Below are positions 1 to 5,640 of a DNA stretch of 5,645 bases, piece by piece. The notes under the pieces are model-generated. The model did not search any database, was not told the DNA's origin, and saw nothing but the letters and a program-made list of their open reading frames with translations. Source of the DNA: Desulfobulbaceae bacterium UBA5173 (GTDB taxonomy: Bacteria > Desulfobacterota > Desulfobulbia > Desulfobulbales > Desulfobulbaceae); the NCBI GenBank assembly GCA_002413355.1, contig DHWV01000008.1, forward strand, positions 2,148 to 7,792, written 5' to 3'. The position numbers and the translations under genes are program-made. How positions within the stretch are numbered: the stretch's first letter is position 1; every line of letters begins with the position of its first letter.

Positions 1-2
1 AG

Positions 3-89
3 ACCCGCAGCTTCGCAATAAAATACAAAGCCATGCTGGTTGCTGGAAAGACTCTCCCCTTCGGCACCATAGAGAACATACCGGTCTGA
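3..89 (+). CDS. possible C-terminal end of an upstream gene (partial)
   Basis: An open frame enters from the left edge and runs 28 codons to a TGA at 87-89. The product ends in ...GTIENIPV. The stop lies inside the left arm of the terminator hairpin that starts at 83, a common arrangement for the last gene of an operon. There are too few residues to recognise a family. A competing reading is that the upstream gene ends at the TAA at 19-21 in another frame (...RPAASQ), which would leave a 61-base 3' untranslated stretch. Both are consistent with the terminator, and neither can be preferred without the upstream sequence. Confidence 0.3.
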   Translation, partial: TRSFAIKYKAMLVAGKTLPFGTIENIPV

Positions 90-117
90 TTCGTATTAAC
101 GAATCAGACCTTTTTTT
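83..117 (+). terminator. rho-independent terminator of the upstream transcription unit
   Basis: A perfect 12-bp inverted repeat (GGTCTGATTCGT, 83-94, pairing with ACGAATCAGACC, 99-110) closes a four-base ATTA loop and is followed at once by seven T (111-117). On the opposite strand no T run follows the stem, so it acts on + strand transcription only. It separates the upstream gene from the two-gene unit starting at 238. Confidence 0.92.
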
Positions 118-157
118 ATGCCCGCTTGCAATTGATCTGCCGCCGCCGCCGGATTTG

Positions 158-166
158 TGCTATGCT
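158..166 (+). promoter_or_regulatory. weak extended -10 promoter candidate
   Basis: TGC followed by TATGCT (161-166) fits an extended -10 element, about 70 bases upstream of the membrane-protein start and after the terminator, where a promoter is expected. No good -35 lies 16-18 bases upstream. The nearest TTGATC (132-137) is 23 bases away, which is too far. A CCG-repeat tract (139-150) lies between. The call rests on position and one hexamer. Confidence 0.25.
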
Positions 167-180
167 TGAGCACATGCCAG

Positions 181-204
181 ATGCTGTGATCGCTATGACA
201 GCAT
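181..204 (+). other. inverted repeat in the leader of the membrane-protein gene
   Basis: ATGCTGT (181-187) and ACAGCAT (198-204) are perfect 7-base complementary arms around a 10-base spacer. The repeat sits between the candidate promoter and the ribosome binding site. It could be a leader hairpin or an operator-like dyad about 20 bases downstream of a plausible transcription start. No T tract follows, so it is not a terminator. Confidence 0.3.
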
Positions 205-227
205 TCATCATTCCATGCGCACAAAAC

Positions 228-232
228 GGAGG
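228..232 (+). promoter_or_regulatory. Shine-Dalgarno site fixing the start at 238
   Basis: GGAGG lies five bases before the ATG at 238. It selects this start over the in-frame ATG at 250. Confidence 0.8.
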
Positions 233-237
233 AAAAC

Positions 238-870
238 ATGCTGACCAACATGCTCAAAGAACAACGGCGCGGCACGAAAGAATCGCTGATCGTCCTGCTC
301 ATTTTCAGCAATATTTTGACTGCGTTGTATTTTATCGGGCCATCCGCCCTGCCCTTCAAAGGGCTTGATCAGTCCAAGCTGCTGGAAACCATCATGACCA
401 TGTTTGTGGTTTCCGTGTTCATGGAGCGGGCTGTCGAGGCGATCCTTGTCCCCATGCGGACCCCTGGCCGTCAGCAGATAGAGCACGCAATGGAAAGCAT
501 TGAATCTTTTGATGCAGCGGACAAGGCAACGCTGCTCAGAGAAAAAAAATGCGAGTTGGATGAATATCGCATCGAAACGGCAAAATATGCTTACTGGATC
601 AGCTTTGTCTTTGGTTTGGTCATCAGCCTTGCCGGTGTTCGCGCGCTCAACGGCTTGGTTGATATAGCCCCAGGGAACAGCAGCATGTTTTTTTCCTTTG
701 TTGATGTCATCATCACCGGCGGTGTGATTTCAGGAGGCAGCGCGGCTATTGATAAAATGGGCAGAAAAATCAGCAAAACGTTGAATTTGACTTCAGCGAC
801 CACCTCTATTGTCAAGCCGCCGCAGGACAGTGCGGCAGCGGAGACTCCTGTGAATCCGGCAGCGAATTGA
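238..870 (+). CDS. multi-pass inner-membrane protein of unknown function, 210 aa
   Basis: The strong RBS supports the start. There are four likely hydrophobic segments: about residues 17-33, 48-70, 120-137 and 151-171. The second carries charged residues in the membrane (SVFMERAVEAIL, E63, R64, E67). The fourth is glycine-rich (TGGVISGGSAAID, 160-172). Between segments 2 and 3 is a charged, probably helical or coiled-coil stretch (about 79-116). The C-terminus after 185 is a Ser/Ala/Pro-rich tail. From memory, the pairing of an 'ER..E' membrane helix with a late 'GG.ISGGS' helix recurs in small bacterial membrane proteins without assigned function; I cannot name a Pfam family. The stop overlaps the start of the following HAD protein, so the two are probably co-translated. 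A scaffold or partner role at the membrane is possible but unproven. It is not recognisably a transporter. Confidence 0.88.
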   Translation: MLTNMLKEQRRGTKESLIVLLIFSNILTALYFIGPSALPFKGLDQSKLLETIMTMFVVSVFMERAVEAILVPMRTPGRQQIEHAMESIESFDAADKATLLREKKCELDEYRIETAKYAYWISFVFGLVISLAGVRALNGLVDIAPGNSSMFFSFVDVIITGGVISGGSAAIDKMGRKISKTLNLTSATTSIVKPPQDSAAAETPVNPAAN

Positions 871-2984
871 GCGGAATGACATCACCTGCAACGTGGACCA
901 TCGGCACAGACGCGCCTTCCCGTATCTGCCAGCACCTTCAGCAGCAGGCGCAGAATGGAGTCAAATTCTTCTGCTTTGATTATTTCGACACCTTGGCGGT
1001 GCGCGAGATTGAGCCGGAGTTCACCAAGCAGCTCGCCACCCGCCTGCACAGTCTACTGCTGGGCAGTAAACTACCGCCGGAGCAACTTTACGCCCTCCGT
1101 CAGCAGATTGAGCGGGAGCTGTCTGCGGCCAGCACGGCATCAGGCGGCGAGCTGGAGTTCTATATGGAGCCGTTTGCCCACGCCTATCGCCTACAGTTGT
1201 TGAAGCAGTTTGGCGACATACCTGTTTTGAACGATGCAAACAGTTTTGCTGAACTGATTCTGCGTATTGAAACCACAGTGGAAAAAGCTGTGCAGCGGCC
1301 TTGTGTCGAGGCGGTGCAGGTGTTGTCTTGGCTTCGGCAGTACGGTTTGCGCACAATTCTTGTCTCAGATTTTTACCTACCGGGCCGCTGCTTCACCGAA
1401 ATGCTGGCCAATCTTGGCCTGAGCGGGCAGTTTGAGCGCATCTACGTCTCCGCTGACCATGGCTTGGCCAAGTCGTCGGGCAGGCTGTACGAAAAAATTT
1501 GCGCCGACTTGGGCTGTCAGCCCGATGAGCTGCTGATGATCGGGGATAATTCGCACTCCGACGTGGCCAAGGCACAGGAAAAGGGTCTGCGCTGCCTGCA
1601 TCTGCTCAACCCGGCGCAAAAAGCGTTCTATCACCAGTGGGATCCTGCCCAGCTTGATGCGCCCGGCTGGGTTAGGCAGCGATTTGACACAGCAGCGGCT
1701 ACCTCCGGTCTGTTTAAAGAGACCGGTACCAGTCTGTGGCTTTTCACCTGGAAACTCCTGTACAGCCTGCTTCAGCAGCAGGCGCAGGACGTTTTCTTCT
1801 TCTCCAAGGAAGGAGAATTTCTGAAAATCCTTTTCGACCAGATGCAGGCCGATCTTTTCGGCAGGCCGGTGGTGCGCAGCCATTATCTGCTGGTCTCGCG
1901 CAAGGCCGCCTTTCTGGCCTCGCTCAAGCCCTTGGACGAAGAGGATTTCAGCCGTCTGTTCTACTTCTACCGCAACATTTCGCCGCGTGATTTTCTTCTC
2001 AGCCTGAACATCGAGGAGGCATTAGCCGCTGATCTCTGCCAGCAGGCCGGAATTGATTTTCAAGCCCGTTTGCCTGATCTGCCCAATCAGCCTGCTTTCC
2101 GGCAGCTTTTGGCCTGCGACGCATTCCGCGATCTTTACGAGCATCGCCGCAGTCAGCAGCGGAGAAACTTCCTCGCCTATTTAACGTCCTTCGGCGTTGA
2201 TTACGAACGCGATGGCTTGACGATAGTGGATGTTGGCTGGAAAGGCTCCATCCAAGATAATATTTGGCATATCCTCGGCGGTAAAGTAAAAATGCAGGGA
2301 TATTATGCTGGATTCTTGGATGCAGCAGTTAAACAGCCGGGCAACGGCAAGCAGGGTTTGCTTTTTGACAACACCAGCCCCCTGCCCTATTTCAATGTCT
2401 ATAACAATAACCGTTCGCTGTTTGAGATGATGCTCGGCGCATCGCACGGCAGCGCGGACGGTTATTTCACGGATGAGGAATTTATCTGGCTGCCAGATAA
2501 TCACCGCCGGGAAATTCGCCAGCGTATCCAGACAGCAGACGGAGAGCTAATGGTCATGGCTTTGGATATGCCTGAAGAACGAGCCTTGTTTGAGGCAAAG
2601 ATTAAGCCGTTGCAGATGCAAATGCTGGCGGAAAGCAAACGCCTGAACGCTGCCTTTCTCCGCTTAGGCTGGGTTTTGCCTCGATTGGAATGGTTCGCCC
2701 GCCGCCATGCTCGGATGGTTTTTCTCCCGACACGACAGGAAATTGAATTCTTTGAAAGCCTGTATCACTTGGAGAATTTCGGCGTGTTTGAGTACACTGA
2801 TTTCCGCACCGAGGCAAATCTTTCCCTGAAAGAGCGGTGGCACAATTTTGTCGCCATGCGCAAGAATCCCGCTATGCTGGAGATGGGCACGTGGCCACCG
2901 ATCATTCTTCGGCGGCTGGGCTTGAATTTTTACCGGCATATCAATGGGTGGCGGCGGCACTGGCGGGAGTTTGGGCAAAAATAG
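867..2984 (+). CDS. HAD-superfamily protein with C-terminal surface-polysaccharide-type domain (COG5610-like), 705 aa
   Basis: Residues about 30-245 form a HAD hydrolase domain with all four motifs: I, FDYFDTL with nucleophile D38 and D41; II, S167 in ILVSDFYL; III, K202 in LAKSSGRLY; IV, GDNSHSD with D227 and D232. The insert between motifs I and II is a helical cap. Residues about 285-700 form a second region with VFFFSKEGEFLKIL (309-320), LLVSRKAAFL and VDVGWKGSIQ (454-463). These patterns are known from predicted hydrolases and polysaccharide-synthesis proteins encoded near glycosyltransferases. No signal peptide or TM segment is seen, so it is likely cytoplasmic. A phosphatase or phosphosugar role is a family-based inference and the substrate is unknown. 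The start is TTG at 867, overlapping the preceding TGA, or ATG at 876. Neither has a convincing Shine-Dalgarno, which favours translational coupling to the upstream gene. The domain order argues against a simple phosphoglycolate phosphatase. Confidence 0.88.
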   Translation: MSGMTSPATWTIGTDAPSRICQHLQQQAQNGVKFFCFDYFDTLAVREIEPEFTKQLATRLHSLLLGSKLPPEQLYALRQQIERELSAASTASGGELEFYMEPFAHAYRLQLLKQFGDIPVLNDANSFAELILRIETTVEKAVQRPCVEAVQVLSWLRQYGLRTILVSDFYLPGRCFTEMLANLGLSGQFERIYVSADHGLAKSSGRLYEKICADLGCQPDELLMIGDNSHSDVAKAQEKGLRCLHLLNPAQKAFYHQWDPAQLDAPGWVRQRFDTAAATSGLFKETGTSLWLFTWKLLYSLLQQQAQDVFFFSKEGEFLKILFDQMQADLFGRPVVRSHYLLVSRKAAFLASLKPLDEEDFSRLFYFYRNISPRDFLLSLNIEEALAADLCQQAGIDFQARLPDLPNQPAFRQLLACDAFRDLYEHRRSQQRRNFLAYLTSFGVDYERDGLTIVDVGWKGSIQDNIWHILGGKVKMQGYYAGFLDAAVKQPGNGKQGLLFDNTSPLPYFNVYNNNRSLFEMMLGASHGSADGYFTDEEFIWLPDNHRREIRQRIQTADGELMVMALDMPEERALFEAKIKPLQMQMLAESKRLNAAFLRLGWVLPRLEWFARRHARMVFLPTRQEIEFFESLYHLENFGVFEYTDFRTEANLSLKERWHNFVAMRKNPAMLEMGTWPPIILRRLGLNFYRHINGWRRHWREFGQK
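936..953 (+). repeat. first copy of an 18-bp in-frame direct repeat
   Basis: CTTCAGCAGCAGGCGCAG here is identical to 1770-1787, exactly 834 bases (278 codons) apart. Both copies are read in the same frame as LQQQAQ (residues 24-29 and 302-307). Each sits just before a hydrophobic beta-strand: the HAD motif I strand here and VFFFSKEG in the second domain. Confidence 0.75.
1770..1787 (+). repeat. second copy of the 18-bp in-frame direct repeat
   Basis: Identical to 936-953 and in the same frame (residues 302-307, LQQQAQ). It lies at the entry to the second domain of the HAD protein. Confidence 0.75.
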
Positions 2985-3003
2985 GAAAAACGGCAGCAGG
3001 TCG

Positions 3004-3031
3004 TCTCCCCGCTACTTCATCAGCGGGGAGA
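3004..3031. terminator. stem-loop between converging genes, possible terminator without T tract
   Basis: TCTCCCCGCT (3004-3013) and AGCGGGGAGA (3022-3031) form a perfect 10-bp GC-rich stem with an 8-base loop, 20 bases after the HAD gene stop. No T run follows directly on either strand. On the - strand the nearest T stretch begins more than ten bases beyond the stem. The - strand stop codon of the 45-aa gene lies at the stem-loop junction. Position suggests a two-way transcript end or RNA-stabilising hairpin; termination by the intrinsic mechanism is doubtful. Confidence 0.45.
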
Positions 3032-3149
3032 GAGCCATATCCGCCGCCATCTCGTCGTAGCCGTCCGTGCTGCGCGGCACAGCTTGGATGCGGTAGGACT
3101 TGGGCGTGGTCAGGGCATTCGGTGCAGGCCGCCATTGAATAGTCAGCAT
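3012..3149 (-). CDS. small 45-aa protein resembling the N-terminal half of HU/IHF-like DNA-binding proteins
   Basis: The - strand ATG at 3149-3147 opens a 45-codon frame ending in TAG at 3014-3012. GGAG stands seven bases before the start. The product begins MLTIQWRPAPNAL, continues TTPKSYRIQAVPRSTDG and ends YDEMAADMALSPLMK. The pattern of a short strand, a proline-rich turn, K-x-Y-R-hydrophobic strand, then 'D-E-M-A..MA.LSP' matches, by eye, the start of HU/IHF-fold DNA-binding proteins of the Bacteroidetes/Desulfobacterota type. Those usually continue for some further 40-90 residues, including the DNA-contacting arm, which is absent here. It may be a truncated remnant or a genuine microprotein. 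It lies 178 bases downstream of hisC on the same strand, with its own promoter candidate. The existence of the gene is moderately supported; the family match is tentative. Confidence 0.5.
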   Translation of the reverse strand: MLTIQWRPAPNALTTPKSYRIQAVPRSTDGYDEMAADMALSPLMK

Positions 3150-3156
3150 GATTGTT

Positions 3157-3160
3157 CTCC
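3157..3160 (-). promoter_or_regulatory. Shine-Dalgarno site of the 45-aa gene
   Basis: Read on the - strand this is GGAG (within CCGGAGAACAATC), seven bases before the ATG at 3149. It is the main evidence that this short frame is translated. Confidence 0.55.
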
Positions 3161-3193
3161 GGTGAGAGGGTGGGGAGAGATGCGGAAGGATGG

Positions 3194-3209
3194 TGCTGCT
3201 TCAGCAGCA
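3194..3209. other. hairpin at the predicted 5' end of the small-gene transcript
   Basis: TGCTGC (3194-3199) and GCAGCA (3204-3209) pair around a four-base loop. On the - strand it would form at or just after the predicted transcription start, a place where hairpins often stabilise mRNA. No T tract follows, so it is not a terminator. Confidence 0.3.
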
Positions 3210-3212
3210 GAA

Positions 3213-3239
3213 ATTAAAGCGCGGCAGCTGGTTTGTCAA
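3213..3239 (-). promoter_or_regulatory. sigma-70-type promoter candidate for the 45-aa gene
   Basis: On the - strand a perfect TTGACA -35 (3239-3234) is followed after 15 bases by TTTAAT (3218-3213), five of six matches to TATAAT. Alternatively TAATTT lies at 17-base spacing, a weaker hexamer with better spacing. Transcription would start near 3206-3204, giving a leader of about 55 bases to the ATG at 3149. Confidence 0.5.
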
Positions 3240-3299
3240 TGGGATTGTTGCGGTGCAGCGGGGAGGCGGGCGGAACCGAACGCGGAAGGAAGGTGACAG

Positions 3300-3318
3300 G
3301 CAAGGGGCCCGCCCCTGC
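3300..3318 (-). terminator. weak hairpin just after hisC
   Basis: Nine bases after the hisC stop, the - strand can fold GCAGGGG against CCCCTTGC with one bulged T and a CGGG loop. The stem is very GC-rich but no T run follows, so intrinsic termination is uncertain. With the promoter candidate at 3239-3213, it suggests that the 45-aa gene is a separate unit from hisC. Confidence 0.3.
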
Positions 3319-3327
3319 GGATGATGA

Positions 3328-4395
3328 TCACCGCTTCTGCCGGAGATAGTCTGCATAGACCTCGGCAAAGTGTTTGGTCTGCTCCAAGGTGCCGACATTC
3401 ATGCGGAAGGTGGTTTTGATCGCCGGGGCGACCATTGGCCGCACCAAGATGCCGCGCTCCTTCAGATAAGACACTGCGCCGTCGCGGTCTTCCGGCGAAA
3501 CCAGCATGAAATGCGCCGCGCCGGGATACTGCTTCACCTTGTTGTCGCGGAAAAAGGCTTCCAGATACGGCTTGGAAATCTGCATGGTCTCCTGCGGAAA
3601 ACGCCGCCATTCCTCGGCAGCATCGTCAAGCTGCGCACTGGCGGCAACCAAGGCGCAGGAGTTGACATCAAACGGCCCGCGCACCTTGTGCAGTTCGGCG
3701 GTGAGAGCAGGATGAGCGATGCTGTAGCCCAAGCGCAGGCCGCCAAGGGCAAAGGCTTTGGAGAAGGTACGCAGGATGATCAGGTTCGGATAGTCCGCCA
3801 GCAGGCCCTGCGCGGTCGTGCCGGTGAATTCAAAGTACGCCTCGTCCACAATCACCGGCAGATCAGGCCGCAGCCGCAGCACTTCCTCAATCAGCTCAAG
3901 GGAGACCGACGCGCCGGTGGGATTGTCCGGGTTGACCAGCACCGCCAGCTTGGTGGCCGGAGTGATCGCCGCCAGATAGTCGCGATGCGGGAAACGCATT
4001 GCCGCATCATACGGAATACCAGTCACTTTCGCGCCGATCACTCCGGCAATCTGGGTGAACATCGGAAAGCCGGGCTGGGCCATCACCAGCTCGTCGCCCT
4101 CGCCGAGAAAAGCCCGCAGCACCACCTCGATAGCCTGATCCGAGCCGTTGGCAACCATGAGCTGCTCCGGCGCGGCCTGCGTGTAGCGGGCCAGCTTGGG
4201 CAGGAACGCGGCGCAGTCCGGGTAAAGCGGGATGCGGTCGCTGTCAATCCAGTCGTGCAGAGCCGCCTTCACGCAGCCCGGCAGCGGCAGAGTGTTCTCG
4301 TTCAGATCAAAGCGCAGGTAGGCCGTGCGGTCAATGTGCGACCACGGCGGCTTGTAGGTGGACAGCGCGGCGATGTGGGGTTTGACTTTGAGCAT
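3328..4395 (-). CDS. hisC: histidinol-phosphate aminotransferase-type PLP enzyme, 355 aa
   Basis: A complete class I/II (fold type I) aminotransferase of the usual HisC length. Visible family elements are the N-terminal FDLNENTLPLP (29-39), NGSDQAIE (83-90), NPDNPTG (155-161, N158 contacts PLP), DEAYFEF (184-190, D184 and Y187), TFSKAFALGGLRLGY with Schiff-base lysine K213 and phosphate-binding R221, and FRMNVGT with substrate-carboxylate arginine R331. HisC interconverts histidinol phosphate and imidazole-acetol phosphate using glutamate/2-oxoglutarate in histidine synthesis, in the cytoplasm. The 'LRFDLNENT' start is of the variant type also seen in related aminotransferases, so an aromatic or threonine-phosphate-type activity cannot be excluded. 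No other his gene is nearby. The gene is much more GC-rich than its upstream neighbour. No Shine-Dalgarno precedes the ATG (TTTCCCTTTAAATC), and the upstream gene stops one codon earlier in the same frame, so coupling is likely. Confidence 0.85.
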   Translation of the reverse strand: MLKVKPHIAALSTYKPPWSHIDRTAYLRFDLNENTLPLPGCVKAALHDWIDSDRIPLYPDCAAFLPKLARYTQAAPEQLMVANGSDQAIEVVLRAFLGEGDELVMAQPGFPMFTQIAGVIGAKVTGIPYDAAMRFPHRDYLAAITPATKLAVLVNPDNPTGASVSLELIEEVLRLRPDLPVIVDEAYFEFTGTTAQGLLADYPNLIILRTFSKAFALGGLRLGYSIAHPALTAELHKVRGPFDVNSCALVAASAQLDDAAEEWRRFPQETMQISKPYLEAFFRDNKVKQYPGAAHFMLVSPEDRDGAVSYLKERGILVRPMVAPAIKTTFRMNVGTLEQTKHFAEVYADYLRQKR

Positions 4396-4398
4396 GAT

Positions 4399-5616
4399 TT
4401 AAAGGGAAATGCCAAAGGAATCAAAAACGCTTTTAGCTTTCAAAAACAATGCTGAACCTCTTTCGGCGACGGTCAGAATGCTGCCAGCCTTGCCCAACCA
4501 TTTTCCAATCTGGCTTTTATCTGGACTCTCTGAGTCAGCAAGTTCTTCTTTCACATTTTCGATATGCCGTATCGCGTCTTGCTGACCTTTGAGATCGCTC
4601 TTCTTCAACTCGGCAATCAATTCTTCGACTTTCTCTACCTGAGCTTTCTTCTCCGTGTAGGTGGAACCAATTTGTATATCTCCAGCTCTGAAGATATTGC
4701 TGTGATTGTCGCCTTGCATCACGTTCGCTGAATTATTCGCAACATATTTTCTCTGATCCATTTCCGAACTTCCGGTGTTTGTGATATGCAGAAGTGGTTG
4801 ACTTGCATGAGATATGCTTTGAAGGGGAAGGCGTTCAAAAAACTTCTCGTAAAATTCCCTGATGTTTCTCTGTATTTCGTAGTTTTGCTGAAGAAAAATT
4901 ATTCTATTCTTCATAGCCATAAGGAGTTTTGCATGTTCAATCGGTTCTATTACCTCTGGAAGGCTGTCAAGATCACCATTTTTTATTTTTTCTATATATT
5001 CATCTAAATCTTTCTTGATCGCTTTCCTGCTGCCTGTAATTCCAAATTCATGCACAGTGATCTTGAAAGATATTTTTCCTATCTCACTGGCATCTATGGA
5101 AACAGAAACTTTATATCCCTTGAGAGCTGCGTAATCTTCAAAACCTCTTAATATATCACAAAATATAGATTTTCTTTCCTCAGGTACTTCTATGGTAACA
5201 TACCCTCCATTATGCACTGAATAATCTTCATTTTTTTGATTTTCAAATACGATACCATCATATTTAGTTACTTGACCTTGCAACTCCTGCATTTTTATTT
5301 CCAGTTCTAATTCTTTTAATTTTCCAATTTTTATTTTGTTATAAACATACCATGAATACCATTCAGGCATCTTTTTTATTGCGAGATACAAAATAGATCC
5401 AAAGTAAATTACAGAACAGGTGTAACCAAGCGATTGGTATAATAAATTATATCTATATAAGTAATATTGAATAACAGATAAAAGTTGTTCGGCAGCATAA
5501 TGAAATATTAAGAACGAAAATATAGATAGCAGGAAATAAACAAAAAAGAAAAATACAATTTTGTCTGTATAATTAGACAGTTCCTCGGGATCATCTTGGT
5601 CATGTCGATATTTCAT
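4399..5616 (-). CDS. two-TM membrane protein with helical C-terminal domain, unknown family, 405 aa
   Basis: I do not recognise a named family. Residues 1-18 are hydrophilic and acidic. TM1 is about 19-42 (very Phe-rich) and TM2 about 63-81. A coiled coil spans about 94-116, and a mixed alpha/beta region about 119-195 (YVTIEV, YKVSVSI, ISFKITV). A charged helical segment follows (196-262) with HAKLLMAMKNRIIFLQQNYE at 228-247. Next is an Asn/Ser-rich linker with NNSANVMQGDNHSN (294-307) and GDIQIGS, then helices to the end (321-405; 'EELIAELKKSDL', 'IENVKEEL..SESPDKSQIGKWL'). Linker plus C-terminal helices recall the C-terminal modules of membrane- or NTPase-linked effector and signalling proteins; this is a by-eye inference. 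The long part after TM2 is probably cytoplasmic. The gene is markedly AT-rich, most so in its 5' half, suggesting horizontal acquisition. The start has no Shine-Dalgarno, but an in-frame TAA lies just upstream (5630-5628). It is followed directly by hisC in the same frame. Confidence 0.8.
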   Translation of the reverse strand: MKYRHDQDDPEELSNYTDKIVFFFFVYFLLSIFSFLIFHYAAEQLLSVIQYYLYRYNLLYQSLGYTCSVIYFGSILYLAIKKMPEWYSWYVYNKIKIGKLKELELEIKMQELQGQVTKYDGIVFENQKNEDYSVHNGGYVTIEVPEERKSIFCDILRGFEDYAALKGYKVSVSIDASEIGKISFKITVHEFGITGSRKAIKKDLDEYIEKIKNGDLDSLPEVIEPIEHAKLLMAMKNRIIFLQQNYEIQRNIREFYEKFFERLPLQSISHASQPLLHITNTGSSEMDQRKYVANNSANVMQGDNHSNIFRAGDIQIGSTYTEKKAQVEKVEELIAELKKSDLKGQQDAIRHIENVKEELADSESPDKSQIGKWLGKAGSILTVAERGSALFLKAKSVFDSFGISL

Positions 5617-5621
5617 ATAAT

Positions 5622-5640
5622 TTAGGAGTTACGCAGTTGC
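5622..5640. other. possible insertion-sequence terminus at the right edge
   Basis: TTAGGAGTTACGCAGTTGC resembles the '(T)AGGA.TTACGCA' ends of insertion sequences and miniature elements that I recall from cyanobacteria and filamentous sulfur bacteria. It begins six bases before (in - strand terms) the ATG of the 405-aa membrane protein. Only one end could be in the window, and no transposase or target duplication is visible, so this is tentative. If true, the native promoter and RBS of that gene were displaced. Confidence 0.25.

Noticed and set aside
139..151. CCG trinucleotide tract in the leader
   Set aside because: Only about four units. Too short to count as a meaningful repeat element.
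1377..1883. A 168-codon - strand frame inside the HAD protein gene
   Set aside because: It lies wholly antisense to a region carrying conserved HAD motifs II to IV. The product is low-complexity and without domain or RBS support.
2941..3135. A 64-codon - strand frame over the end of the HAD gene and the gap
   Set aside because: It overlaps the 45-aa gene in another frame and runs into the HAD gene. The 45-aa frame has a Shine-Dalgarno and promoter candidate; this one has neither, and its product looks random.
3084..3296. A 70-codon + strand frame in the intergenic gap
   Set aside because: No Shine-Dalgarno or promoter of its own, an unstructured product, and it lies opposite the better-supported 45-aa gene.
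3370..4455. A 361-codon open frame on the + strand opposite hisC
   Set aside because: It is the mirror of a GC-rich real gene: the - strand frame has every aminotransferase motif, while this product is Arg/Gln/His-rich, has no recognisable domain and no RBS.
4786..5007. A 73-codon + strand frame with a hydrophobic end inside the AT-rich membrane gene
   Set aside because: It is antisense to the helical middle of the 405-aa protein. The hydrophobic tail arises from complementary Lys/Glu codons in AT-rich DNA, and there is no convincing RBS.
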